From NCBI GenBank assembly GCA_035517955.1, contig DATIYC010000200.1, positions 19,724 to 83,723 on the forward strand: a stretch of DNA of 64,000 nt. Direction: 5' to 3'. The first letter of the stretch is position 1; each line of letters starts with the position of its first letter. A program made the position numbers and the translations under genes. This DNA is from FEN-987 sp035517955. Lineage in GTDB: Archaea; Thermoproteota; Bathyarchaeia; 40CM-2-53-6. Under the pieces are notes generated by a model. It saw only the letters and a program-made list of their open reading frames with translations. It made no database searches and was not told the DNA's origin. Of this stretch, positions 43,166-50,652 are shown piece by piece.

Positions 43166-44428
43166 TTGCTTGCTGCCCGTGCCTCATTGTGCGTCGCTGT
43201 TCTGGCCCTATTCCTCACCGCCACTCTCGCAACAACATATCACACGGTAGCCCAAACACACTACATCCACCCGCTCCTCTCAGTCAGTGACGATTCTACA
43301 TCGGCTTGGCACCACCTCCAGGTCGGGGCCTGGGGAAACCAGGACTCCGTAGGCAACGTAGGGGTTCAAGCCGAAATTCAAACCCACACGTACGATGTCT
43401 CTAACTCATCTGAGGATGCCTTTTGGATCGGAGATATTCTCAGCAACGGAGCTTTCATCCAATTCGGCTATCTTCTCCTATCTCCGGGATATTATTGCCT
43501 GGTCGCTCACGTAGCGGCTGGCGCTACTACGTGCACAGGAGCAGACGACACTATCAGCCTCGGCGACGCACGCTGGTTTTGGGCCTACTTCCCTAACGCC
43601 AGAAACATTGGCGAATGGTACTACGAGTTCGGCTTGAAGAACTCGGCTGGGATGAATTCAACTTGGCACCTATACTCAATCATACCCACTGAATCAGGCA
43701 ACTGGAGCTTCCAAATCGATGGAATGACCACATACACCACACCCTTCCAGTATGCCCCATCCAGTAGCCCCGCCCACTTCGTTGCCGAGAAAGCAGCCGG
43801 TCCAGATCAACAGCAACTGGGTCCAGTGGAGTTTCGAGACTTAGCATATCTTGACACGAGTGGCCTTTGGCATGGTACCTCCTCCCTAACACCAATTGTG
43901 GGTTGTGGTGAAGGCGATACGAATCCTTGCAACTTTGTTCCGTATGGTGTTGCAGCGGTGGGAGCGAACGACGTGTTGGCAGGTTCAGGCGTCCCGACCC
44001 CACCAACGGCTCACGCTATTTGGAGTCGGCAAACCTCCTGTGAGATGTACATGACGTTGTCGGACGACGAAGGAGCGGGACCTGCTCCGCTGAACGTCAG
44101 CATCACCACCAAGTCGTACGCGGCCCATGGCAGTGTTCGAACCGACTGGTGGTTCGGTGACGGATCCTTCGCGCCGGGAGACTCAAGCCGGACCATCACT
44201 TACGATACTCCAGGAAACTACTCAATCCTGGCCCGAGACCTGGATTCTGTTGGATGCTTAAGCGAGGCCAGAGGCGCCGTATTGGTCATGCAACCTAATC
44301 TGCAGAATTCGGTTGCTCCTTCCGTGATGGGGATTTCACGAATGTCGTTTATTCTCATAGTCTCGCTATTCACATCCATAGCACCAGTAATGGTGTTAAA
44401 CAGACCGCGCCCTGGAGTGGCGTGGTGA
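43166..44428 (+). CDS. Secreted surface protein with PKD-like domain and C-terminal anchor
   Basis: 420 aa, TTG start. A signal peptide is seen at 1-22 (VAVLALFLTATLATTY). The middle 40-260 is rich in Trp, Tyr and Gly, beta-type, perhaps a lectin-like sandwich. Residues ~310-375 form a PKD-like fold with WWFGDGSFAPGDS and YDTPGNYSILARD. A hydrophobic segment at 393-412 followed by Arg residues anchors it. Four to six cysteines could form disulfides. Extracellular binding role inferred. It is downstream of glutamate synthase but ~90 bp away and unrelated. Confidence 0.7.
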   Translation: MLAARASLCVAVLALFLTATLATTYHTVAQTHYIHPLLSVSDDSTSAWHHLQVGAWGNQDSVGNVGVQAEIQTHTYDVSNSSEDAFWIGDILSNGAFIQFGYLLLSPGYYCLVAHVAAGATTCTGADDTISLGDARWFWAYFPNARNIGEWYYEFGLKNSAGMNSTWHLYSIIPTESGNWSFQIDGMTTYTTPFQYAPSSSPAHFVAEKAAGPDQQQLGPVEFRDLAYLDTSGLWHGTSSLTPIVGCGEGDTNPCNFVPYGVAAVGANDVLAGSGVPTPPTAHAIWSRQTSCEMYMTLSDDEGAGPAPLNVSITTKSYAAHGSVRTDWWFGDGSFAPGDSSRTITYDTPGNYSILARDLDSVGCLSEARGAVLVMQPNLQNSVAPSVMGISRMSFILIVSLFTSIAPVMVLNRPRPGVAW

Positions 44429-44468
44429 AAAGAGCCCCCCCATCAAATCGAGAGACTTCCTAGGAAGG

Positions 44469-44678
44469 TCAGGTAAGCGTGTGGCGACGTTCAACCGAGG
44501 TCCTAAATTGCGAAATTACCCAGTGATCACGCATTATTCTTTTCTGAAGTTCACTATTCATTGCCGGAGAGATTTTGTCCAAAGGAGTTCCAAGAACAGC
44601 AACTGTCGAGCCACCTTTTCTGATCGCGGATTCGAGAAATCTAGCGTGCCAACTTAGTGGCCTGTCCGCGAGAGTTAG
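44469..44678 (-). pseudogene. Fragment of a DprA/Smf-like DNA-processing gene
   Basis: On the minus strand a ~60-codon stretch reads FLESAIRKGGSTVAVLGTPL and DKISPAMNSELQKRIMRDHW followed by VISQF. This aligns with the DprA core (GG-T-AVLGT-LD-YP-N--L---I-----SEF). The rest of the gene is missing: upstream codons run into the 3' end of the secreted-protein gene, and a stop follows at 44469. DprA is bacterial-type and uncommon in archaea, so this is likely the relic of an acquired gene. Recognition is by eye only. Confidence 0.45.
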
Positions 44679-44745
44679 AACGCAGTCCCTCAGTCGGGAG
44701 CAAAAATGTGAGAAAGGTTTCGGCCGGCGCTGCTGGTTTTTGCGG

Positions 44746-45318
44746 TTACAGGTTTGTGATTGTTGCGACGTTGATGTAGTTGCCTGGGCATGCGGCTCCG
44801 GTTGGGCTTGTATTGTAGCCTTTGTACATTTGTCCTTCAACTCGTACTAGCGTGCCTGATTGTGTGTTGTTGGGTAGGTTGTGGAGGGTGTAGTATTGAA
44901 GGGCGGTGCCTCCGTAGTAGGGCACGTTCGCTGCCTCAACTACTAGTAAGGTACATCCGTTGGCGGCTTGGTAGATGTTCCCATAACATTGGACTTGGCT
45001 GGACACGGAACCACCATTCTCGTAGTAAACGCCGCTTCCATAGTAGCAGCCGCTATAGGGATAGTAGGATGCCCCGTAACCCGGGTAAGCTGGGTATCCG
45101 GGGTAGGAGGGGTTTTGGTAGCAGCCATACATTCCGCAGTTTTGCTGCGGGTTGACGTTGGCTGTGGACATTTGCGTAGTGGTCGTGCCGTATGCGGAGG
45201 CTGCGCTGGCTAAGACTGCGATGAAAATTGTTGCAACAATAGCTTCGTTTGAATATCTTAACCGAAACTTACCAGGCTTCGCACTTCGACTAGCCTCCTT
45301 TTCCCTGACTTGATTCAT
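44746..45318 (-). CDS. Secreted Tyr/Gly/Pro-rich protein
   Basis: 190 aa. A hydrophobic signal/anchor is at ~26-45 after a basic N-terminus. Residues 60-100 are low-complexity, with repeated YPGYPAYPGYGASYYPY-type units and regularly spaced cysteines. The last ~85 residues (CTLLVVEAANVPYYGG ... TLVRVEGQMYKGY) look like an OB-fold-type beta domain with further cysteines. It is probably exported and may be structural or adhesive. No family recognised. Confidence 0.65.
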   Translation of the reverse strand: MNQVREKEASRSAKPGKFRLRYSNEAIVATIFIAVLASAASAYGTTTTQMSTANVNPQQNCGMYGCYQNPSYPGYPAYPGYGASYYPYSGCYYGSGVYYENGGSVSSQVQCYGNIYQAANGCTLLVVEAANVPYYGGTALQYYTLHNLPNNTQSGTLVRVEGQMYKGYNTSPTGAACPGNYINVATITNL

Positions 45319-45442
45319 GAGTTTCTCACTGAGGACGGCGCGTTACCTATGCCAAATACATTTTGCCACCAAGTAGAAACCCAAAAGATCTCGCTACCGA
45401 TGGCGGGTCCGCAGGGATTCGGACTCCAGAAGTCGTGTTACG

Positions 45443-45460
45443 TTCTTTCTGAAGAAAGAA
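45443..45460. terminator. Perfect 7-bp inverted repeat between two minus-strand genes
   Basis: TTCTTTC-TGAA-GAAAGAA forms a clean hairpin 25 nt past the stop of the SRPBCC gene and ~125 nt before the secreted protein. No T-tract follows on the minus strand, so it may be a terminator-like or regulatory hairpin rather than an intrinsic terminator. Confidence 0.3.
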
Positions 45461-45484
45461 GTTCATTTGCGTCGGTCTACAGCA

Positions 45485-45916
45485 CTACGTCTGCTCGAGG
45501 TTTCTCTTAATTATCTCCAACTCCTTACTCATTCCGGACTCAATTTTTCCTTTGACTATGCCGCCTAGGAGCTTCGCAAAACCGGGCAGAACAATATCGC
45601 CTTGGAGCGTAAGCTTGGTAGCACCGGGTTCGACTGGGTCTAGTACAAAACTCATCTTGGTTCCTTTTCCGTCCCCGTCAACGGTTTCCGCGTCTAGTCT
45701 CCGACTTGGCTGGGCAGTGACTTTTGTTGTGGAATTCATCTTTCGTCCTTCAGCTTCCGACATGGTGTCATAGGTAACTGAATTGCCCTCTCGTTTCACG
45801 ACTTTGACAGATTTCCAATAGTTCGAGTGTTGAGGAGCTTTCTCGAAATCATTAAGCAAACTGAACACTTTTTCAGGTGGAGCCTTTATCGTCTCAGTTA
45901 GATTAATGGCTACCAA
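45485..45916 (-). CDS. SRPBCC-fold protein (START/CoxG-like)
   Basis: 143 aa. The helix-grip fold is indicated by INLTETIKAPPEKVFSLLNDFEKAPQ at the start, alternating beta strands in the middle, and a long C-terminal helix (KGKIESGMSKELEIIKRNLE). The family binds hydrophobic ligands. No partner genes are present that would define the ligand. Confidence 0.8.
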   Translation of the reverse strand: MVAINLTETIKAPPEKVFSLLNDFEKAPQHSNYWKSVKVVKREGNSVTYDTMSEAEGRKMNSTTKVTAQPSRRLDAETVDGDGKGTKMSFVLDPVEPGATKLTLQGDIVLPGFAKLLGGIVKGKIESGMSKELEIIKRNLEQT

Positions 45917-46288
45917 TTCAGATCAATCCTTGGTTTAGCATGTTGGTACGTCTTCTTTAACTCCTCTTCCATCGGTTCAGTTGCGCTATGAAATCACTTG
46001 TTGCCTACACGCTAGACAATTCAATCTTGCACGAATCCTGCTTTCTGGGGAAATCGCGGATAAAGGAGGAAAAGCAGGGAAAGCAGGATTGTTTGCGGTT
46101 TTTGCATTTATCGAATATTTTTCGATTGATCAGGGATTGCGAATTTCATGGGCACGAGTACATGTTTGCTGTTTTTTCACTAAATTGCAAGGGTTACAGA
46201 AGTGTTCACAATCGCGAAAAAATGTTTCTCAAGCAAATCTCGGACAAGATGGTGTAAACTCGCGGGATAGGGTGGTCAAGAGTTCCCA
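45917..46288. other. Non-coding stretch before AlkA
   Basis: About 370 bp. Short overlapping frames on the plus strand (45981-46292) have cysteine/phenylalanine-rich translations without family resemblance. They look like chance frames in AT-rich DNA. GGAAAAGCAGGGAAAGCAGG is a local purine-rich repeat near 46070. Promoter for the following glycosylase gene must lie at its 3' end, but I see no clear TATA box. Confidence 0.4.
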
Positions 46289-47191
46289 ATGAGACTCCAC
46301 ATAAAGCCGGACGCACCCTTCGATTTTGAAAGGAGCGCGAGCATGCACGGTCGCTTCGGAGAAAGTCCACCAGACCTGTATGAGAATGGTTTGTACAAGA
46401 GGGTTGTTCATGTCGGCGCGAAGCCGGTACTTATTATTGCTTCCTCGGAAGGCACTATTCGAAGACCACACATTAGAATTGAAGTTCACCGTCCGCTCTC
46501 AAAGTCCGAAACGAAGTCACTGAAGGCTCTACTTGATGTAATGTTTCGTAGCTCATTTGACTTCAACGGATTCCGTAAAGTTACAAGAAAAGATCGTTTG
46601 ATGAGTATTGTCGCGCGGGAAGTCAGAGGGTTGAGACCAATCGCGCCTCCAACTATTTTTGAAGCTTTGGTAATTGCTATCACCGAGCAGCAGATTTCGC
46701 TGTATGCAGCCATTGCCATACGCTCTAGACTCGTTAGGACATACGGAGAGAGCGTGAGTTTAGAGGGAAGGAAATTTTACGCATTTCCAACCACGAAGTC
46801 GTTAGCGAGAGCAAACCCAGCACAGATGAGAGCCCTCGGTCTCAGTCGGAGTAAGGCGTCGTACATGACTGAACTAGCCAGAAAAGTTGAGGGAGGGGAA
46901 TTAGACCTTGAAAGCCTGAGGAAGAAGAGTGATGAATCTGTTGTCTCGGAACTTACTAAGATTAAGGGCATTGGAAGATGGAGCGCTGAATATGTGCTCG
47001 TTCGAGGTATGGGTAGAGTAAACTCTCTTCCAGCCGATGATCTAGGGATACAGCGTGCAGTGTCACAGGCCTACTTTAAGGGCAAGAAAATTGGCTCGAA
47101 GGAAGTTCGGCAGGTTCTAGACAAATTCGCTCCTTACAGTGGAATCGCAGCCTTCTATCTCATGTACTACCTTTTCTGGGGAAGTGGGTAG
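46289..47191 (+). CDS. AlkA-type DNA glycosylase with N-terminal domain
   Basis: 300 aa. The N-terminal ~105 residues are a beta-rich domain. The HhH-GPD domain follows: FEALVIAITEQQISLYAAIA, LRALGLSRSKA-type helix, hairpin IKGIGRWSAEYVLVRG (about 228-243), and SLPADDLGIQRAV with the catalytic Asp. It is thus a full-length AlkA relative, distinct from the short glycosylase at 28776 and from OGG at 23876. It removes alkylated or deaminated bases by family inference. Confidence 0.88.
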   Translation: MRLHIKPDAPFDFERSASMHGRFGESPPDLYENGLYKRVVHVGAKPVLIIASSEGTIRRPHIRIEVHRPLSKSETKSLKALLDVMFRSSFDFNGFRKVTRKDRLMSIVAREVRGLRPIAPPTIFEALVIAITEQQISLYAAIAIRSRLVRTYGESVSLEGRKFYAFPTTKSLARANPAQMRALGLSRSKASYMTELARKVEGGELDLESLRKKSDESVVSELTKIKGIGRWSAEYVLVRGMGRVNSLPADDLGIQRAVSQAYFKGKKIGSKEVRQVLDKFAPYSGIAAFYLMYYLFWGSG

Positions 47192-47305
47192 TTTGCACCA
47201 GTTTTACTGCGGCGTGCGCACAGACACAACACGATAACGATTGGTTGATCGTTTCCTATTCTGAAAGGTGCCATAAACAGATGTGTAGATGTGTGCTACT
47301 TGAAA

Positions 47306-47314
47306 ACTTATAAG
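47306..47314 (+). promoter_or_regulatory. TATA box of the secreted protein gene at 47357
   Basis: ACTTATAAG, preceded by GAAA (BRE-like), lies 42-50 bp before the start codons at 47351/47357, giving a short leader of about 15-20 nt. Confidence 0.55.
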
Positions 47315-47356
47315 AATCCGGCCTAATTCAATAGGGTCAAGGGATAGTCGGTGAGC

Positions 47357-47860
47357 ATGAAACGTTTTCTCTTCTTTCTAGCGTTGCTAGGTTTTGCGTT
47401 GCTTCCAACGGTGGCATATGCGCAATCTGTACCCGTATTGGGTTCCTTCACGTTCACGCTTTCCGGCTACACGGTTCAAGGGCAATTATCCAACGCAATC
47501 ATCAACTCGCGCAGTAGCGTTAGCATGACGATGAACCTTGACGACGATCTGCAAACCTCGATAGGGTCGATACCAATAAGCGGAAACGGCCAGTGGTACG
47601 GAACGGTTAACGGAACGAATGTTTCAGGTTCAATTCAGAACGTGGCCGGCTCACTGCTAGCCTGCTACTACCTATTCTTTTGCGGCACCGCAAACTACTC
47701 CGGCTACGGCACTTGGTCTGGGACACTTTCAGGCAATCAAGGCTCCGGGACCTTCCAAGGCTACATAACCTTCACAAGTTCCTCAATCCCCGAAATCACC
47801 CTCAACCAACCCTACCCGATCTCCGGCAACTGGAACTCCGCGTTCCAATCAACCAACTAA
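47357..47860 (+). CDS. Small secreted beta-rich protein
   Basis: 167 aa from ATG 47357; a GTG at 47351 is also in frame. A clear signal peptide (KRFLFFLALLGFALLPTVAYA) with an Ala-x-Ala cleavage site is followed by a Ser/Gly/Thr/Asn-rich beta domain with repeated G-x-W-x-G-T-x-x-G units (NGQWYGTVNGT, YGTWSGTLSGN). One cysteine pair (CYYLFFC) is present. It is probably an extracellular beta-barrel or sandwich; no family recognised. It has its own TATA box. Confidence 0.7.
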   Translation: MKRFLFFLALLGFALLPTVAYAQSVPVLGSFTFTLSGYTVQGQLSNAIINSRSSVSMTMNLDDDLQTSIGSIPISGNGQWYGTVNGTNVSGSIQNVAGSLLACYYLFFCGTANYSGYGTWSGTLSGNQGSGTFQGYITFTSSSIPEITLNQPYPISGNWNSAFQSTN

Positions 47861-47966
47861 CGCGAGCCATCGAGAGTTCTCTTAGCGAGATTCGAAGAGA
47901 AAAGCTCTGCAAGAAATGATGCGAGGGAGCTCAACAGCTCCACTAAGATCCGTGACTAGTATCCGT

Positions 47967-48113
47967 GTGTCACCCGGTGACACCATTATCCTTGGTTGAC
48001 TGCGCGGTCTAGGCTAGGCTGAGAAAATCAGGGTGTAAATCACTGTGATGTGCACCCTCGTCTTTCGGGATGACACTCAAGTGAGGTATACCTCTGAAGT
48101 CCAACGGTATACC
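47967..48113. promoter_or_regulatory. Cluster of four dyad-symmetric elements
   Basis: Within 150 bp of an otherwise empty 371-bp region (47861-48231) are four dyads. First, GTGTCACC-C-GGTGACAC (47967-47983). Second, an interrupted dyad at 48031-48057 with outer arms GGGTG/CACCC and inner arms ATCAC/GTGAT. Third, GAGGTATACCTC (48083-48094). Fourth, GGTATACC again at 48106-48113. The two GGTATACC cores are 21 bp apart. A short frame at 48045-48329 crosses them but does not look real. The elements resemble operators, yet both flanking genes converge on the region. Confidence 0.45.
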
Positions 48114-48231
48114 TGCCCTGTGTTCAGGAATGTGGGTGAAAGGGAGGAGCCAACTAATCGAAGGAATGCGTCGTTTGAAAAAGGAGTTAAGAAAAGGATG
48201 GAAAAATGCGGGGGATCGATCTTAGACCGGG

Positions 48232-48477
48232 TTACTTTGCTACTGGTGTGGTTGCGATGTCTTTTCCGCATTTGTCACAGAAGGTCGCGTATCCTGGAAT
48301 TTGCGATTTACAGTGTGGACATGCCTTGAGTCTAAGCCCCTTCGATCGGATGTACGCATGCATGCTCTTGGTGAGTTCGGTGTAACTGAGAAGTGCTCCC
48401 TTCGGTTGACCGGTCAGTAATGAGAGTGTGTCATCCGCGAAGATCGACTTCTGTGTAAGCATACTCTCTCTAGCCAT
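48232..48477 (-). CDS. Small zinc-ribbon protein
   Basis: 81 aa. The N-terminal ~45 residues are helical (YTELTKSMHAYIRSKGLR) and the C-terminus is a zinc ribbon, CPHCKSQIPGYATFCDKCG (about residues 53-71). The shape resembles archaeal proteins that pair a short helical domain with a double-CxxC ribbon. Function unknown; nucleic acid or protein binding is plausible. It is not in an operon. Confidence 0.65.
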   Translation of the reverse strand: MARESMLTQKSIFADDTLSLLTGQPKGALLSYTELTKSMHAYIRSKGLRLKACPHCKSQIPGYATFCDKCGKDIATTPVAK

Positions 48478-48918
48478 TCAATCACCTCCGAACATTCAAG
48501 CGACCCAAATCCGAGGCCAACATCCCGCTTTCGCGTTCTGACTTCGTTGATTTGAGAGAGAAGCGGAGCCAATTTCTCGGTTGGACACTACGGCGTGCCC
48601 ACTTAGGGCGGAGATTAGAGTGAAATTTCACACGTTCAAGGGGTGATTAGGTGCTTACAGAGCCGTGTTTTGGCTTAAATCCCGACCAGTACGGCGCAGG
48701 CGAACCCTAGCATATAAGACGCAGGCGCTCAGAGAGAGGCCCAGAACTGTCGGTTTGACGGTTCGTAGCTTATAGTTGAGAAGCCTCAAAATCGAACGAT
48801 TTCCGCTGATGATTCAAAACTACTTGAACCTTTGAGAAGCGGGCGAGTACCGCTGTGGTTCTCACCGCTTTGGAAAACTAGATTATGCATAAAGTAGCCT
48901 TCTCGAACGAGAGGGGCC
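48478..48918 (+). other. Long intergenic region with TATA and hairpins before the HD gene
   Basis: 441 bp. CATATAAG at 48711-48718 is a good plus-strand TATA, implying a transcript start near 48740 and a ~180-nt leader before the HD gene. In that leader there is a TTGAG-AAGC-CTCAA hairpin (near 48776-48789), a larger hairpin 48837-48870 (AAGCGG/CCGCTT plus GAG/CTC), and TCTCG-AA-CGAGA (48901-48912) just before the ribosome-binding GAGGGG. The first 230 bp show nothing recognisable. Confidence 0.4.
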
Positions 48919-49512
48919 TTGACGAAGGAAGAGGTATTGGATCTTCTGTTAGCTATCCGTTCGCTAATGACGGTTGGTCGCTTCAGCGTCTACAAATGCC
49001 ATTTCAGGGAGGACGTTGCACAGCACTCGTACTTCACAGCTCTCTATGCTATGATCCTAGCCGACCTTGAGCGAGGGAGGGGCACTAAGGTCGATACTGA
49101 GCGGTTGATGAGGATGGCGCTTCTGCATGACGCTGAAGAGGCTCGAACGGGCGACATACACCACCCCTTCAAGCATCAGGACGCGAAGTTCGCTGAAAGC
49201 CTAGACGCTAGAGGCTTCGCATGGTTCTCAGGCCTAATGAGCGGCCTACCCCAGAGCCTCGTAGAGGAGTACATGCGGCTTCGAAAAGCCGAGAGAGAGG
49301 ACTCAACAGAGGCGAGCATACTCAAAGCGTCAGACAAGATCGAGGCATTACTCTGGGCATACGAGGAGTACCTTCTAGGAAACGTACATGTACGCAAAGC
49401 GCTGATCGTTGAGGACATACTCTCTAAACTCGACCAGATCGAGCTTGAAACCGTCAAAACCCTAGTCACAGAGATCAGAAGGAGACTCGAAACCAACCCA
49501 CTAGCCAATTGA
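48919..49512 (+). CDS. HD-domain nucleotidase, YfbR-like
   Basis: 197 aa, TTG start preceded by GAGGGG. HD hydrolase: VAQHSYFTALYAMIL supplies the first His, LLHDAEEARTGDIHHPFK the HD pair, and a later ILKASDKIEALLWAYEEY the last Asp. The order and spacing fit 5'-deoxynucleotidase YfbR and related archaeal proteins that clean up dNMPs. It lies 15 nt before the LOG gene, so they probably form one operon. Confidence 0.82.
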   Translation: MTKEEVLDLLLAIRSLMTVGRFSVYKCHFREDVAQHSYFTALYAMILADLERGRGTKVDTERLMRMALLHDAEEARTGDIHHPFKHQDAKFAESLDARGFAWFSGLMSGLPQSLVEEYMRLRKAEREDSTEASILKASDKIEALLWAYEEYLLGNVHVRKALIVEDILSKLDQIELETVKTLVTEIRRRLETNPLAN

Positions 49513-49527
49513 GACGGAGGGACAGGT

Positions 49528-50037
49528 TTGGTGAGACGTAAGCAGATTCTAGTGATCGGTTTCGGTAAGGATCACTGCCCTGAGCTAGCGTATCGGGCGG
49601 CCTACCAGGTAGGCGTTGAGGTAGCGAAGCATGGTGCAGTTCTCCTTACGGGAGGCCTCGGAGGAGTGATGGAAGCTGCGAGCCATGGGGCTAAGGATTC
49701 TGGTGGTTTCGTTGTGGGTATAATTCCGCAAGACGACAAACGTACCGCAAACGAGTTCTGCGATGTTGTAATCGCAACAGGGTTGGGATATGCTAGGGAT
49801 TTCGTCACAGCTCTGTCAGCTGACGCGGTGATAGTTGTGGGTGGTGGTGTGGGGACGATGATAGAGGCCGCCGCAGCTTACCAGATGTACATACCCATTG
49901 TTGCTGTGAAAGGTACGGGCGGATTTGCGGATCGGTACGCAGATACGTTCTTGGATGATCGTAAGGTGGAGAGGATTCGGGGAGAGAGCACGCCCGAGAA
50001 AGCGGTTGACACAGCCATAGCCGCAGTAGCCACCTAG
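49528..50037 (+). CDS. LOG-like Rossmann protein (TIGR00725 type)
   Basis: 169 aa. TGGLGGVMEAASHGAKDSGG and VVGGGVGTMIEAAAAYQ are the two signatures of the SLOG/LOG superfamily (formerly lysine decarboxylase-like). The second motif differs from the PGGxGTxxE of cytokinin LOG enzymes (here VGGGVGTMIE), as in the TIGR00725 group. The family binds nucleotides or cleaves nucleoside monophosphates, which suits the preceding HD nucleotidase. Confidence 0.85.
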   Translation: MVRRKQILVIGFGKDHCPELAYRAAYQVGVEVAKHGAVLLTGGLGGVMEAASHGAKDSGGFVVGIIPQDDKRTANEFCDVVIATGLGYARDFVTALSADAVIVVGGGVGTMIEAAAAYQMYIPIVAVKGTGGFADRYADTFLDDRKVERIRGESTPEKAVDTAIAAVAT

Positions 50038-50092
50038 CACCGGAATCTTATCCGACTCCCTGACCTGCGCCCAGCTAATCGCACCCGACCAC

Positions 50093-50170
50093 GGATTGGT
50101 AGACAACACGAGCAGGATTGGCGGACAAAATGAACCAAATTGGTGGTCAATAGGATCGGATTGGCGGTCA
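50093..50170 (+). repeat. Four regularly spaced 13-bp direct repeats
   Basis: Copies start at 50093 (GGATTGGTAGACA), 50115 (GGATTGGCGGACA), 50137 (AAATTGGTGGTCA) and 50158 (GGATTGGCGGTCA). Consensus GGATTGGYGGWCA with 22, 22 and 21 bp steps, i.e. two helical turns each. The spacer sequence is not conserved, which argues for protein-binding sites over a simple tandem duplication. They lie between the LOG stop (50037) and the metallopeptidase ATG (50278). Confidence 0.65.
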
Positions 50171-50277
50171 GTTTGACGCGACAACGCCAAAGGAAAAGGT
50201 TAGAATTAGCTCGGGCATGAGAATCCGGTATGGGCTGACGTAGTCTATTTTAGACCGCGTAGGCGCTTTCACTCTCT

Positions 50278-50652
50278 ATGCAGTTTCGTTACGAGCGTGC
50301 GCCGGATGTTTCTGAACTCTTAGTGAGGATCATTGACAAGCTTGAGTTCACGCACGTGCCCAAAAACCGGGTGTACTGCTACCGGAGTTATGGCTCAAAG
50401 GCCAGCAACACCATCGCTCGAGTCCATTCACTGCCACGAATCTGGCAGCAAGCCCTAAGCGAACCAGCATACTACGCCGTCGAGGTCTTACACGAACAAT
50501 ACGATTCTCTACCGTACGACGAGAAGGAGAAAACCTTGATCCACGAACTACTTCACATACCGAGAAGCTTCGGGGGAGGGTTTAGGCACCACAAAGATTG
50601 GGTGACTCGACGGCGAGTTGAGGATCTACACCGAAAATATAGACAATCCTAG
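50278..50652 (+). CDS. Putative metallopeptidase with HELLHIP motif
   Basis: 124 aa. TLIHELLHIPRSFGGGFRHHKDW contains HExxH plus further histidines as zinc ligands, matching the small phage/archaeal putative metallopeptidase family. A YERAPDVSELLVRIIDK opening is typical. It is cytoplasmic. Its stop overlaps the convergent propeller gene by 4 nt. The direct repeats upstream may control it. Confidence 0.75.
   Translation: MQFRYERAPDVSELLVRIIDKLEFTHVPKNRVYCYRSYGSKASNTIARVHSLPRIWQQALSEPAYYAVEVLHEQYDSLPYDEKEKTLIHELLHIPRSFGGGFRHHKDWVTRRRVEDLHRKYRQS

Noticed and set aside
45404..45432. tRNA-like stretch with GGACTCCAGA resembling an anticodon loop
   Set aside because: No D-arm, no T-arm consensus and the flanking arms do not pair; the GACT/AGTC stem has only a 5-nt loop.
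45981..46292. Plus-strand frames before the AlkA gene
   Set aside because: Cys/Phe-rich translation, overlapping frames and no domain; typical of non-coding AT-rich DNA.
48045..48329. 94-codon plus-strand frame across the dyad cluster
   Set aside because: It overlaps the zinc-ribbon gene on the other strand and its translation has no recognisable pattern.
48805..48815. TGATGA resembling a C box of a C/D guide RNA
   Set aside because: The preceding base is C rather than a purine and no CTGA D box follows at a suitable distance.
50093..50170. CRISPR array
   Set aside because: Repeats are only 13 bp with 8-9 bp spacers and no cas genes are in the window; the spacing fits protein-binding sites.
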